A DNA stretch of 48,476 nt. It comes from UBA2093 sp044340485 (lineage in GTDB: Bacteria > Actinomycetota > Acidimicrobiia > Acidimicrobiales > Ilumatobacteraceae). How positions within the stretch are numbered: the stretch's first letter is position 1; every line of letters begins with the position of its first letter. The notes under the pieces are model-generated. The model did no database searches, was not told the DNA's origin, and saw only the letters and a list, made by a program, of their open reading frames with translations. A program made the translations under genes and the position numbers. The stretch is taken from positions 1 to 48,476 of the forward strand of contig JBIITN010000015.1 in the NCBI GenBank assembly GCA_044340485.1, written 5' to 3'. Positions 38,880-46,555 of this stretch are shown here, one piece after another.

Positions 38880-39638
38880 ATGGGTCGTTATGGCATTGCC
38901 GGCTACACAGCCTCGACATATGGCGATTCCTTTGCCGATGTCTACGACGATTGGTACTCCGACCTCGACGACAATGACTTCATTCGCTACATCGCATCAC
39001 TGCTACCCGACCGGCCCGCAAAGGTGCTCGAATTGGGAGTAGGTACTGGTCGACTCCTGGCTCAATTGACACTTGCGCGACAACACCGCGACATTCTCTT
39101 TGGAATCGACTCGTCCCAGGCGATGCTGCAAAAGCTCCGTGCTCGCGACGATGTACATGACGCTGAAGTCACCGTGGGAGATTTTTCAAAAATGCTCCCT
39201 GACGGACCTTTCGACCTCATTTTCATTGGGTACAACACCCTGTTCAATCTCCCCGATGACGATGCCTTGCGATCGTGTTTGGCACTTGTACGCGACAAGT
39301 TGTCCGCGATTGGAATCTTTGCAATTGACGTTGTCGTCCCCGAACCAGCAAGCACGTCAGATGTTGTGTCCGTGAAGTCGATTACAACCGATTCGCTCAC
39401 CCTGTCGGTGAGTCGCCACGATCACTTCCAACAACGCATCACCGGACAATTTGTCGATATCTCCTCTACCTCCGGGGTGAATTTGCGTCCGTGGTCGGTT
39501 CGTTATTGGACCCCAGAACAACTCGATGCCCACGGCGCAGCAGTTGGTCTGTCACTTCACTCGCGCTATGCCGACGGTGACGGCACAGCACACAACAGTG
39601 ATAACGCCCGTCACATCAGTACATATATCCGCACATAG
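38880..39638 (+). CDS. Class I SAM-dependent methyltransferase
   Basis: A protein of about 252 residues with a Rossmann methyltransferase fold. Motif I is KVLELGVGTGRLLAQL, the acidic residue of motif II is in FGIDSSQAML, and DLIFIGYNTLFNLPD follows. The N-terminal FADVYDDWYSDLDDNDFIRY is typical of this group. The substrate is unknown. The start is uncertain: ATG 38880 is chosen, but in-frame GTG 38859 and TTG 38829 are open upstream. The next gene, galT, is 52 bases downstream. Confidence 0.85.
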   Translation: MGRYGIAGYTASTYGDSFADVYDDWYSDLDDNDFIRYIASLLPDRPAKVLELGVGTGRLLAQLTLARQHRDILFGIDSSQAMLQKLRARDDVHDAEVTVGDFSKMLPDGPFDLIFIGYNTLFNLPDDDALRSCLALVRDKLSAIGIFAIDVVVPEPASTSDVVSVKSITTDSLTLSVSRHDHFQQRITGQFVDISSTSGVNLRPWSVRYWTPEQLDAHGAAVGLSLHSRYADGDGTAHNSDNARHISTYIRT

Positions 39639-39690
39639 TCATCTAGATGACACCTAATTGCAAACGAGTGGTCGTATCCTTGATATCACT

Positions 39691-40677
39691 GTGAGTCAAT
39701 TACGCCTCAATCTTCTCACCGGCCGATGGGTCACGATCGTTCCAGAACGCGCTCAACGAGCATCTGACTTTGCACCTCGTGCAAAACAGGTAGAACCCGA
39801 CGCCACAAGCGAATGTCCGTTCTGTAACCACTCTTCAGACCGCGAAGCACCGCTGGCTGAGAATCTCAATTCTGATGGATCTTGGTCGATGCGTGTTCTG
39901 CCCAACCGCTATCCCGCCTTTGTTGGCGATGAATCAATGGCGGTGCGAAATTTGGGACCAGTACGCGTCATGGCTGAAGCCAGCGGTGTACACGAAGTGT
40001 TCGTCTACACCCGCAATCACGATGGCAACATTTCCCAACTTTCCGATTCGTCCATTGCAGAATTCATGCAAACACTAAAGAGTCGTCTCGTGGCACATGC
40101 CAACACCACAAACATTCGCTACACCCAAGCAATCATTAACCATGGTCGTGAAGCCGGCGCGTCGCTAACACACCCCCACGGTCAGTTGCTTGGCTTGCCA
40201 TTTGTTCCCGGCGAGATTTTGGAAGAAGAGCGCGCATTTGAACGCTTCAAAGGTGGCTGTTTGTTGTGCACCACCATTGACGCAGAAGTGTCAGACAAAG
40301 AGCGTTTGGTATTCGAAACCGACCATGCTGTTGCAATCTGTCCGTTCTGGAGTAGCGGTCCATACGAAATGCTCATTATTCCGCGCGCGCACGATCTGCA
40401 CCTCACTGACTCAACAGACGATGTGTTGAATAACGTGGGAATCGCCATTCGCGACGCGGTACGTCACCTCAATGAAACACTTGGCGATGTCGCCTTCAAT
40501 CTCGTATTCCACACCGCGCCGGCACATCACTCTGGCCAGTATCACTGGCATGTCCATCTTTGGCCTAAGTTGACAACCACCGCAGGTTTCGAGCGTGGAA
40601 CAGGCGTGATGATCAACATTGTCGCACCAGAAACAGCAGCAGACGAGTTGCGCAAAGTGTCATCGGCAGTGAAATGA
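39691..40677 (+). CDS. galT: Galactose-1-phosphate uridylyltransferase
   Basis: A 328-residue HIT-superfamily enzyme that exchanges UDP between UDP-glucose and galactose 1-phosphate. The active-site motif is THPHGQLLGLPFVP, and a zinc-binding Cys pair is in SECPFCNHSSDREAP. The second domain ends in YHWHVHLWPKLTTTAGFE. The start is GTG 39691; a TATCCT box lies 10 bases upstream. A longer in-frame start would precede that box. No galK or galE is present, so the physiological substrate may be another sugar phosphate. The stop overlaps the next start (ATGA). Confidence 0.9.
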   Translation: MSQLRLNLLTGRWVTIVPERAQRASDFAPRAKQVEPDATSECPFCNHSSDREAPLAENLNSDGSWSMRVLPNRYPAFVGDESMAVRNLGPVRVMAEASGVHEVFVYTRNHDGNISQLSDSSIAEFMQTLKSRLVAHANTTNIRYTQAIINHGREAGASLTHPHGQLLGLPFVPGEILEEERAFERFKGGCLLCTTIDAEVSDKERLVFETDHAVAICPFWSSGPYEMLIIPRAHDLHLTDSTDDVLNNVGIAIRDAVRHLNETLGDVAFNLVFHTAPAHHSGQYHWHVHLWPKLTTTAGFERGTGVMINIVAPETAADELRKVSSAVK

Positions 40678-41123
40678 TCGAAGTATCAATCGACCTCAAT
40701 GCCTCTGTCGAACGGGTGTGGCAAGTCGTCGAACCAATTGAACGACACATCGATTGGATGGCAGATGCTGTTGCTATTCGATTTAAGACCGAGCAGACCC
40801 GTGGTGTTGGCACCGAGTTTTTCTGCGACACAAAAGTGGGACCCATCAAATTGGTAGATGAAATGACCATCACCGAATGGGCGCCAAACGCAGCTATGGG
40901 AGTGCGCCATACGGGAATCGTCACTGGAACCGGCGTATTCACTCTTGAGCCACTCGACAACAACTCGCGCACACGATTCACATGGAAAGAAGAACTTACT
41001 TTTCCGTGGTATCTCGGTGGACCAGTTGGAGCAATTGTCGGCGGTCAGCTCGTGATGAAAGCAATTTGGCGTCGCAACTTAAAGAAGTTGAAGGCCATTG
41101 TCGAATCCCCTAGCGGCCAGTAA
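40674..41123 (+). CDS. SRPBCC/polyketide cyclase-like protein
   Basis: A 149-residue START-like (SRPBCC) fold protein: N-terminal strand IEVSIDLNASVERVWQVV, strand region ITEWAPNAAMGVRHTGIVTG, and a long C-terminal helix ending RRNLKKLKAIVE. Such proteins bind hydrophobic ligands; the ligand is unknown. Its ATG overlaps the galT stop. Its own stop codon lies inside the first copy of a 27-base repeat whose second copy forms the 3' end of the convergent crotonase gene. Confidence 0.82.
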   Translation: MIEVSIDLNASVERVWQVVEPIERHIDWMADAVAIRFKTEQTRGVGTEFFCDTKVGPIKLVDEMTITEWAPNAAMGVRHTGIVTGTGVFTLEPLDNNSRTRFTWKEELTFPWYLGGPVGAIVGGQLVMKAIWRRNLKKLKAIVESPSGQ

Positions 41124-41170
41124 AACTGGCCTGACCGTGTTCTCTAACGGCCAGTAAAACTGGCCTTACC
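41110..41170. repeat. Two 27-base direct repeats, each a hairpin, between convergent genes
   Basis: Copies at 41110-41136 and 41144-41170 (34-base period) differ at two positions. Each contains the perfect palindrome GGCCAGT-AAA-ACTGGCC. Copy 2 is the 3' end of the crotonase gene, encoding ASFTGR plus stop on the minus strand; copy 1 can also be read as ASFTGR plus stop. So the end of the crotonase gene appears to have been duplicated. The hairpins may protect or define both 3' ends; no U-tract follows, so they are not classic intrinsic terminators. Confidence 0.8.
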
Positions 41171-41932
41171 TGGCCCATTTTGGAGGAAGCTGGTGACGCC
41201 GATTTGGCTGTCGTCACTGCGAAACACTTCGGTGAATCCATCTTTTTCAAGCGACAAACCTGATGCAAGATCTGTTTCAACACCTTTGTCAACCAATGAT
41301 TTAATGAGGCGCTGTGCAACCACCGCACCACTCGCCAGAGAAGATGCCAGCTCGAGTGCACGATTCATTAATTGGTCAGGGGCCACAATTTCATCTGCGA
41401 GCCCGATCGACAACGCTTCAGTGGCAGACACCTGACGACCCGTCAACATGATTTCTTTCGCGCGACTCGCACCTACAAGTCGAGGCAGACGCTGAGTACC
41501 GCCACCGCCAGGGATAATGCCAAGCAAGATCTCTGGTTGACCAAACACAGCCTTTTCTGACGCAATGCGATAGTCACACGCCATTGCCAATTCGCAGCCG
41601 CCACCAAGTGCATATCCACTCACTGCTGCAATCACAAACGATGGGATCGCAGCCACAGCATCAAGCGCAGTATGAAATCCGTTGCCGATGGTCGCTGCTT
41701 CACTAGGTCCGCCAAATTCGGTGATGTCTGCACCAGCCGCAAACAAGCGGTCACCGCCGGTAATCACCACAGCGCCCGCGGGGTGAGCAGTGAGCTCTTG
41801 GGCGATCTCGTGGATACGCGCAAGCATCGCCTGTGACAATGCGTTGACTTTCGGCGAGTTCAACGTGACAACGGCAACGCCATCATCGCGACGCTCTAGT
41901 ACAACAATGTCGGACTTATTGTCATCAGACAT
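41144..41932 (-). CDS. Enoyl-CoA hydratase
   Basis: A 262-residue typical crotonase. The oxyanion motifs are LFAAGADITEF (about 63-73) and SGYALGGGCELAMACDYRIA. The conserved segment AVFGQPEILLGIIPGGGGTQRLPRLVG keeps the first catalytic Glu in PEI. The length and the C-terminal GPGKASFTGR are normal for the actinobacterial family. The ATG lies 2 bases after the meaB stop, with GGAG in the meaB end as ribosome site, so the order Nfu-meaB-crotonase is one operon. It probably takes part in fatty acid or branched-chain acyl-CoA breakdown. Confidence 0.92.
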   Translation of the reverse strand: MSDDNKSDIVVLERRDDGVAVVTLNSPKVNALSQAMLARIHEIAQELTAHPAGAVVITGGDRLFAAGADITEFGGPSEAATIGNGFHTALDAVAAIPSFVIAAVSGYALGGGCELAMACDYRIASEKAVFGQPEILLGIIPGGGGTQRLPRLVGASRAKEIMLTGRQVSATEALSIGLADEIVAPDQLMNRALELASSLASGAVVAQRLIKSLVDKGVETDLASGLSLEKDGFTEVFRSDDSQIGVTSFLQNGPGKASFTGR

Positions 41933-41934
41933 GA

Positions 41935-42897
41935 TCAGGCTCCCACTCCGTGCAACATCTCGTCAGCTGCACTCCACGGATCGATCTGACGATCAATCAC
42001 CTGCTGTTGAATGTTTTCCCAACGCTCTCCAGTGCACAACTCGCGCGCGCGCAACTCGAGCCGTCGGGCAACAATTTCACGCAGTTCTTCACGCAAACGA
42101 AATTCACGCCGTGTTTGCAGGACGTTATTTGCTTCAATGAAGCTGCGGTGTTCACAAATGGCGTTCCATAATTCGGTCACGCCTTCTCCAGTTGTGCCGA
42201 CCGTTGGAATGATCAATGGATGCCAGTCGTCGGTCGCAAGATCGGTCAACTCGAGCATCTGTTCGATGTCACGTCGAGTTTCATCAGCACCTTTGCGATC
42301 TGCTTTGTTAATCACGAACACATCGGCGATCTCCATAAGACCTGCTTTATTCGCCTGAACGGAGTCGCCCCATCCGGGATTCAACACAACAACGGTGGTG
42401 TCTGCCTTGCCAGCAATTTCGACTTCCACCTGTCCGACTCCCACGGTCTCAACGAGGATCCACTCTCTACCCACTGCATCAAGCAAGCGAATGGCCTCGG
42501 GTGTTGACAGTGACAGACCGCCGAGATGACCACGAGTTGCCATCGAACGAATGAACACACCGGGGTCTGTTGCATGATCTTGCATACGCACGCGGTCACC
42601 AAGGATTGCTCCGCCGGTAAATGGCGATGATGGGTCGATTGCAAGAACGGCAATCTCCATCTCAAGCGAACGCAAGTGCTTGATGAGAGCACTTGTCAAC
42701 GTGCTCTTGCCAGCACCGGGCGCTCCAGTGATGCCAACGGTGTATCCATGACCCGAATGTTTATAGGCCATGCGGCCCACTTCACGCGCTGTTGCATCGC
42801 CCCGTTCAAGGAGCGACAGGACCCGCGCTAAGGCACCACGATCACCGTTACGTGCGGCTTCAAAAAGTTCCGCGGGACTGAGATTGCGGCGACTCAT
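41935..42897 (-). CDS. meaB: Methylmalonyl-CoA mutase-associated GTPase MeaB
   Basis: A 320-residue G3E GTPase (ArgK/MeaB). The P-loop is VGITGAPGAGKSTLTSALI, switch region AILAIDPSSPFTGGAILGDR-like, Walker B VETVGVGQVEVEIAG and base-recognition FVINKADRKGAD. It protects and loads B12 into methylmalonyl-CoA mutase or related mutases. No mutase gene is in the window, so the partner is encoded elsewhere. Its ATG comes directly after the TAA of the Nfu-type gene. Confidence 0.93.
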   Translation of the reverse strand: MSRRNLSPAELFEAARNGDRGALARVLSLLERGDATAREVGRMAYKHSGHGYTVGITGAPGAGKSTLTSALIKHLRSLEMEIAVLAIDPSSPFTGGAILGDRVRMQDHATDPGVFIRSMATRGHLGGLSLSTPEAIRLLDAVGREWILVETVGVGQVEVEIAGKADTTVVVLNPGWGDSVQANKAGLMEIADVFVINKADRKGADETRRDIEQMLELTDLATDDWHPLIIPTVGTTGEGVTELWNAICEHRSFIEANNVLQTRREFRLREELREIVARRLELRARELCTGERWENIQQQVIDRQIDPWSAADEMLHGVGA

Positions 42898-43131
42898 TTA
42901 GGCAACCTGTACCACTGCGGTCACACCATCGATGCGGTCTTTCATGATCCGCTCAATGCCCGCCTTCATCGTCTGGTCAGATGCAGGGCACGTCGTACAC
43001 GCCCCAACAAGTTCCACACTGACAATGCCAGTTTCTTCGTCGACGTTATGCAACACGATGTCTCCACCGTCGGCCTGAAGGGCCGGGCGAATCACTTCGA
43101 TTGTCTCTTCTACTTGTTGTCGCATTGACAC
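42898..43131 (-). CDS. NifU C-terminal domain (Nfu-type) Fe-S carrier
   Basis: A 77-residue stand-alone Nfu domain. RPALQADGGDIVLHNVDEE is the family start, and the CxxC cluster motif is in ELVGACTTCPASDQTMKAGI. It would carry [4Fe-4S] clusters to target enzymes. The start is GTG 43131 with GGAG 8 bases upstream; an ATG two codons later is also possible. It heads the Nfu-meaB-crotonase operon. Confidence 0.92.
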   Translation of the reverse strand: MSMRQQVEETIEVIRPALQADGGDIVLHNVDEETGIVSVELVGACTTCPASDQTMKAGIERIMKDRIDGVTAVVQVA

Positions 43132-43206
43132 TGTTTTTGCTCCGCTGTGTTTCCTGACACGATACCCACCAACCCTCGTGACTGCCCCGTCCAGTGGTCA
43201 CAGACC

Positions 43207-43212
43207 TACGCT
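43207..43212 (+). promoter_or_regulatory. -10 box for a leaderless small membrane protein mRNA
   Basis: TACGCT ends 6 bases before the ATG at 43219, with no Shine-Dalgarno between. The spacing equals that of the cysteine desulfurase gene. Confidence 0.4.
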
Positions 43213-43218
43213 TAGGTC

Positions 43219-43371
43219 ATGATTGGGCATCAAGGCGGCTGGGATGAAATTCTCTATATCGCCGGTCCCGCGCTACTCATCAGTGGGTTGCTGTGGATTG
43301 CCCATCGTCGAGCGAATCGTCTACGAGACGCGGCTGATAACACCGCCGAGAGCAGCGAGACGACCTACTAG
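43219..43371 (+). CDS. Small single-span membrane protein (50 aa)
   Basis: A 50-codon ORF, ATG 43219 to TAG 43371, beginning MIGHQGGWDEILYIAGPALL, then ISGLLWIAHRRANRL and a polar acidic tail. One hydrophobic helix (about 11-27) followed by HRRANRLR fits a small inner-membrane protein with its C-terminus in the cytosol. The GGWDE-hydrophobic-RR pattern recalls small unannotated actinobacterial proteins, though I cannot name a family. Its last 17 codons run antisense to the end of murA. Confidence 0.62.
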   Translation: MIGHQGGWDEILYIAGPALLISGLLWIAHRRANRLRDAADNTAESSETTY

Positions 43372-44643
43372 ATCGTCATATCCGCGATCAATGTGGTGCA
43401 CATCATGAATTTCTGTCATTCCGCGTGCGCTTAAACCCGCAACGACCAGTGCCGCGCCAGCACGAATATCTGGCGCTGAGACAACTGCACCCGTGAGGTG
43501 ATCCACTCCGCGAACGACCGCATGATGACCATCAATTGTGATACCGGCACCGAGTTTGCGTAGTTCTTCGATGTAGCGAAATCGACCGGGATATAAGTTC
43601 TCTGTAACAATCCCGGTCGTATCTGCGATTGACAACATCGCGACAAGAAGTGGTTTGTAGTCGGTGGCGACTCCGGGAAACGGAAGTGTTGCAACATCTA
43701 TTGAGTGCATTCGTTCACTACTTGTGACATGAATACCTGCGGCGTCGGGAACAATTGTTAACCCCATATCGGCATACCGCGATAACAACATTTCCATGTG
43801 TGCTGGTACACCACGACGAACAAACACATCGCCACCACACATCGCGACAGCCGACATGTACGTGGCCACCTGTACTCGATCGGTCACAACTTCATGAGCG
43901 ACTGACACGAGAGAATCACGCTCAACTCCTGTCACGGTAATGACCGACGTTCCCGCACCAGAGATGCGCGCCCCCATCGACGACAGAAACGCACAGAGAT
44001 CAACAATTTCAGGCTCGCGAGCAGCGTTACGAATCGTTGTGACGCCGTCGGCAAGAACCGCCGCAGTGAGAATATTTTCGGTGGCACCCACACTTGGAAA
44101 TTCAAGTGTGATGTCAGCGCCATGTAGGCGATCACAATTTCCAAACACTGTGTTGTCTTCAACGATAAATACTGCGCCCATCGCCTCGAGACCGCGTAGA
44201 TGCATGTCAATTGGACGACCACCAAAATCATCTCCACCAGGTAAAGAAATGGTGACTTCTCCAAAACGACCAAGTAGTGGTCCCACAACATTGACAGATG
44301 CACGAATGCGATCTGCCAACTCAAATGGTGCAAACGGAGTGATCAGTCGATTGTTATGAATGTGCAGTCGTTGGCCAACTTCACCAGAAGACGGATCTAC
44401 GTAATCAATGCGTAAACCCAATGCCACAAGCAAATCCGCCATGATGTCAACATCAGCAATAACCGGAACATTGCTCAATACAGTGGTTCCATCTGCAAGA
44501 AGAGCAGCCGCCATTAATTTTAAAACAGAATTTTTTGCGCCAGGGACAGTGACTTCACCAGACAATGGCCCACTATGCGATGCGACGATCACCTCTTTTG
44601 CCACCACCACATCTGTGGGCACTGCGTTGGGGGCATCAGTCAT
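43321..44643 (-). CDS. murA: UDP-N-acetylglucosamine 1-carboxyvinyltransferase (Cys-to-Asp form)
   Basis: A 440-residue EPSP synthase-family enzyme, first committed step of peptidoglycan synthesis: it adds enolpyruvate to UDP-GlcNAc. Marks are TVPGAKNSVLKLMAAALLAD at the N-terminus and LPGGDDFGGRPIDMHLRGLE. In the latter the usual catalytic Cys (Cys115 of E. coli) is Asp138. This exchange, known from mycobacteria, makes the enzyme insensitive to fosfomycin. Its start codon lies only 20 bases from that of the divergent MFS gene, and CATACT stands 6 bases upstream as possible -10 box. Confidence 0.95.
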   Translation of the reverse strand: MTDAPNAVPTDVVVAKEVIVASHSGPLSGEVTVPGAKNSVLKLMAAALLADGTTVLSNVPVIADVDIMADLLVALGLRIDYVDPSSGEVGQRLHIHNNRLITPFAPFELADRIRASVNVVGPLLGRFGEVTISLPGGDDFGGRPIDMHLRGLEAMGAVFIVEDNTVFGNCDRLHGADITLEFPSVGATENILTAAVLADGVTTIRNAAREPEIVDLCAFLSSMGARISGAGTSVITVTGVERDSLVSVAHEVVTDRVQVATYMSAVAMCGGDVFVRRGVPAHMEMLLSRYADMGLTIVPDAAGIHVTSSERMHSIDVATLPFPGVATDYKPLLVAMLSIADTTGIVTENLYPGRFRYIEELRKLGAGITIDGHHAVVRGVDHLTGAVVSAPDIRAGAALVVAGLSARGMTEIHDVHHIDRGYDDLVGRLAALGGVISRVS

Positions 44644-44651
44644 CTCGTAAG

Positions 44652-44657
44652 TATGCT
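44652..44657 (+). promoter_or_regulatory. -10 box for a leaderless MFS mRNA, overlapping the murA promoter
   Basis: TATGCT ends 6 bases before the GTG at 44664. On the other strand CATACT (44650-44655) ends 6 bases before the murA ATG. The two boxes share four base pairs, so the two polymerases would compete. Confidence 0.45.
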
Positions 44658-44663
44658 CCCATA

Positions 44664-45959
44664 GTGCCCCGCGCAGAAATTGGAATTACACAACGAATTC
44701 TTGCGCCTGCAACTCGGGCGTTGCGCCCGCCGGAGAGTCTCACCGATCTCCAACGACGATTGTTGTTTCTGCTGGCACTTGCGTCCTTGTCCTCTGCATT
44801 TATCAATACTTTGTTCACCCAAACAGTGGTATACGCCGCAAAAGAATTTGATGTCACCAACTTTCAACAAGGCCTTGCCGCCGCAATTGTGCGTTGGGGA
44901 ATTGTGATTTCCATACCACTTGTCGCTTTGGCTGACAAACGTGGACGACGAACAATGATGATCGTTTTGGCATGGGTAGCACCCCTTGCCACTTCTCTTG
45001 GTGCACTGTCGCCGAATTTTTCCTTTCTTGTTGCGACCCAGACCATTGGACGCCCTCTTGGTCTCACCCTCGATGTCCTCATTGCCGTAGTTCTCATTGA
45101 GGAAATGCCCCGCGATAAACGCGCCTACACCACTGGAGTGCTCGCAATAGTGAGCGGCATAGGTGCAGGAATTGCTGTTGCCACACTTCCTTTTGCAGAC
45201 ATCGCCCAATGGTCATGGCGACTCAGCTATGTCACGCCGTTGATGTGGATCCCAGTTGCGCTGTATCTAAAAAAACACTTGCCCGAAACCAAACGCTTTA
45301 GCGAACGCATTGGTCATGCAGTGGTTAACAAAAAACTCGATAAAAACCGCTTGATCAATGTGTGCGCCGTGGTCTTTCTCACCAACATCTTCATTGCCAG
45401 CGTGTCGATTTTTCAGAACCGCTATCTCGATGACGTCCGTGGGTACTCAGCGTTTGCCGTTGCATTGTTTACCGCCGCAACATCTGTTCCCGCTGTGATT
45501 GGACTCGTTGTCGGCGGTCGCATTGCAGACGCCCGCGGCCGACGCATATTGGCTTCAACAATGGTTCCTATCGGCGCATTGCTCTTCACCTTGTCGTTCA
45601 CCTTTGAATCAACTGCTATGTGGGTAACCGCAATTGGTGGAGGGATTGCTCTTGCGTTTTCCTACCCTGCTCTTGCTGTGTATCGCGGAGAGCTGTTCCC
45701 CACTTCACGACGAAGCCTCGCGGGTGGTCTCATCATGACCTCTGCACTAATCGGTGGCAGCATCGGTCTCATTGCCACTGGACAATTAGTCGATGGTGAC
45801 TTGTCGTATGGTCAGGCAATCACCATCATGGCAATCGGACCGCTCATCGCATCAATCCTTGTATACGTGAAATTTCCTGAAACTGCAGGAATGGAACTGG
45901 AAGAAATTAATACGGGCGATCGCATTAGTGATGATCCACTTTTAGAACGCGGTTTCTAA
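44664..45959 (+). CDS. MFS transporter (12 TMS, sugar porter-like)
   Basis: A 431-residue major facilitator protein with about 12 hydrophobic segments. Motif A lies in VALADKRGRRTMMIVL and again, after the central loop, in GGRIADARGRRILAS. LPETKRFSER stands at the end of the first half and FPETAGMELEEI at the C-terminus, both like the PETKG signature of sugar and metabolite porters. The substrate is unknown. GTG 44664 is chosen because TATGCT lies 6 bases upstream; earlier starts would lie inside murA. Its 3' end overlaps the end of the convergent hydrolase gene by 18 bases. Confidence 0.88.
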   Translation: MPRAEIGITQRILAPATRALRPPESLTDLQRRLLFLLALASLSSAFINTLFTQTVVYAAKEFDVTNFQQGLAAAIVRWGIVISIPLVALADKRGRRTMMIVLAWVAPLATSLGALSPNFSFLVATQTIGRPLGLTLDVLIAVVLIEEMPRDKRAYTTGVLAIVSGIGAGIAVATLPFADIAQWSWRLSYVTPLMWIPVALYLKKHLPETKRFSERIGHAVVNKKLDKNRLINVCAVVFLTNIFIASVSIFQNRYLDDVRGYSAFAVALFTAATSVPAVIGLVVGGRIADARGRRILASTMVPIGALLFTLSFTFESTAMWVTAIGGGIALAFSYPALAVYRGELFPTSRRSLAGGLIMTSALIGGSIGLIATGQLVDGDLSYGQAITIMAIGPLIASILVYVKFPETAGMELEEINTGDRISDDPLLERGF

Positions 45960-46514
45960 CCACGTCTTTACAATTGCTCCAATTACTTCATCACGACCTT
46001 TGAGATCGTGACCTGTACTACCAATGAAATGCGCTGAGTGCTCGCTAACAAGCAACTCCATGGCCGATGTGAGTTCGTGAGGAGTTCCAAAAGTGTCACG
46101 TGCGCCGCTGATCCACAGACTCGGCACCGTGATGTTCACGAGATGATCGGTGCGCAACTTTTCTGGTTTGCCTGGCGGATGTAATGGATATGAAAGCAGA
46201 ACAAGGCCAGCCACCCGCATAGGGTCATCAGAGTCTGCAACCACCATCGAGCACATTCGTCCTCCCATTGACCGCCCGCCAATCACTACCCGGGAGGGAA
46301 TGGTGCCCCACTCTGAAGTGACGCGATGCACTTCATCGCGCACACACTGCAACAACACCGGTGCACGATCGGGCATCTTTTTGCCTGCTTGTCGATAAGG
46401 AAAATTGATACGAGCAACCGGCAGTGGCGCAAGGAGTTCTTCTAGTACAAGAAACGACGAGTGATTGCGATCACTTCCTGCACCGTGAAAAAGAATGACG
46501 CCATCAACATGCAC
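45942..46514 (-). CDS. KANL3/Tex30-type alpha/beta hydrolase
   Basis: A 190-residue small alpha/beta hydrolase. It has VILFHGAGSDRNHSSFLVLE near the N-terminus, NFPYRQAGKKMPDRAP, the nucleophile in VVIGGRSMGGRMCSMV, LSYPLHPPGKPEKLR, the acid in ISGARDTFGT and the histidine in GSTGHDL. These are the marks of the KANL3/Tex30 group, whose substrates are unknown. The start is GTG 46514, since an in-frame TGA lies eight codons upstream and no ATG fits. It follows the J-domain gene by 41 bases. Confidence 0.85.
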   Translation of the reverse strand: MHVDGVILFHGAGSDRNHSSFLVLEELLAPLPVARINFPYRQAGKKMPDRAPVLLQCVRDEVHRVTSEWGTIPSRVVIGGRSMGGRMCSMVVADSDDPMRVAGLVLLSYPLHPPGKPEKLRTDHLVNITVPSLWISGARDTFGTPHELTSAMELLVSEHSAHFIGSTGHDLKGRDEVIGAIVKTWLETAF

Positions 46515-46555
46515 GCGTGGTTTGCCTTTCAGTATTCATCGCTGGCTACCAATCA

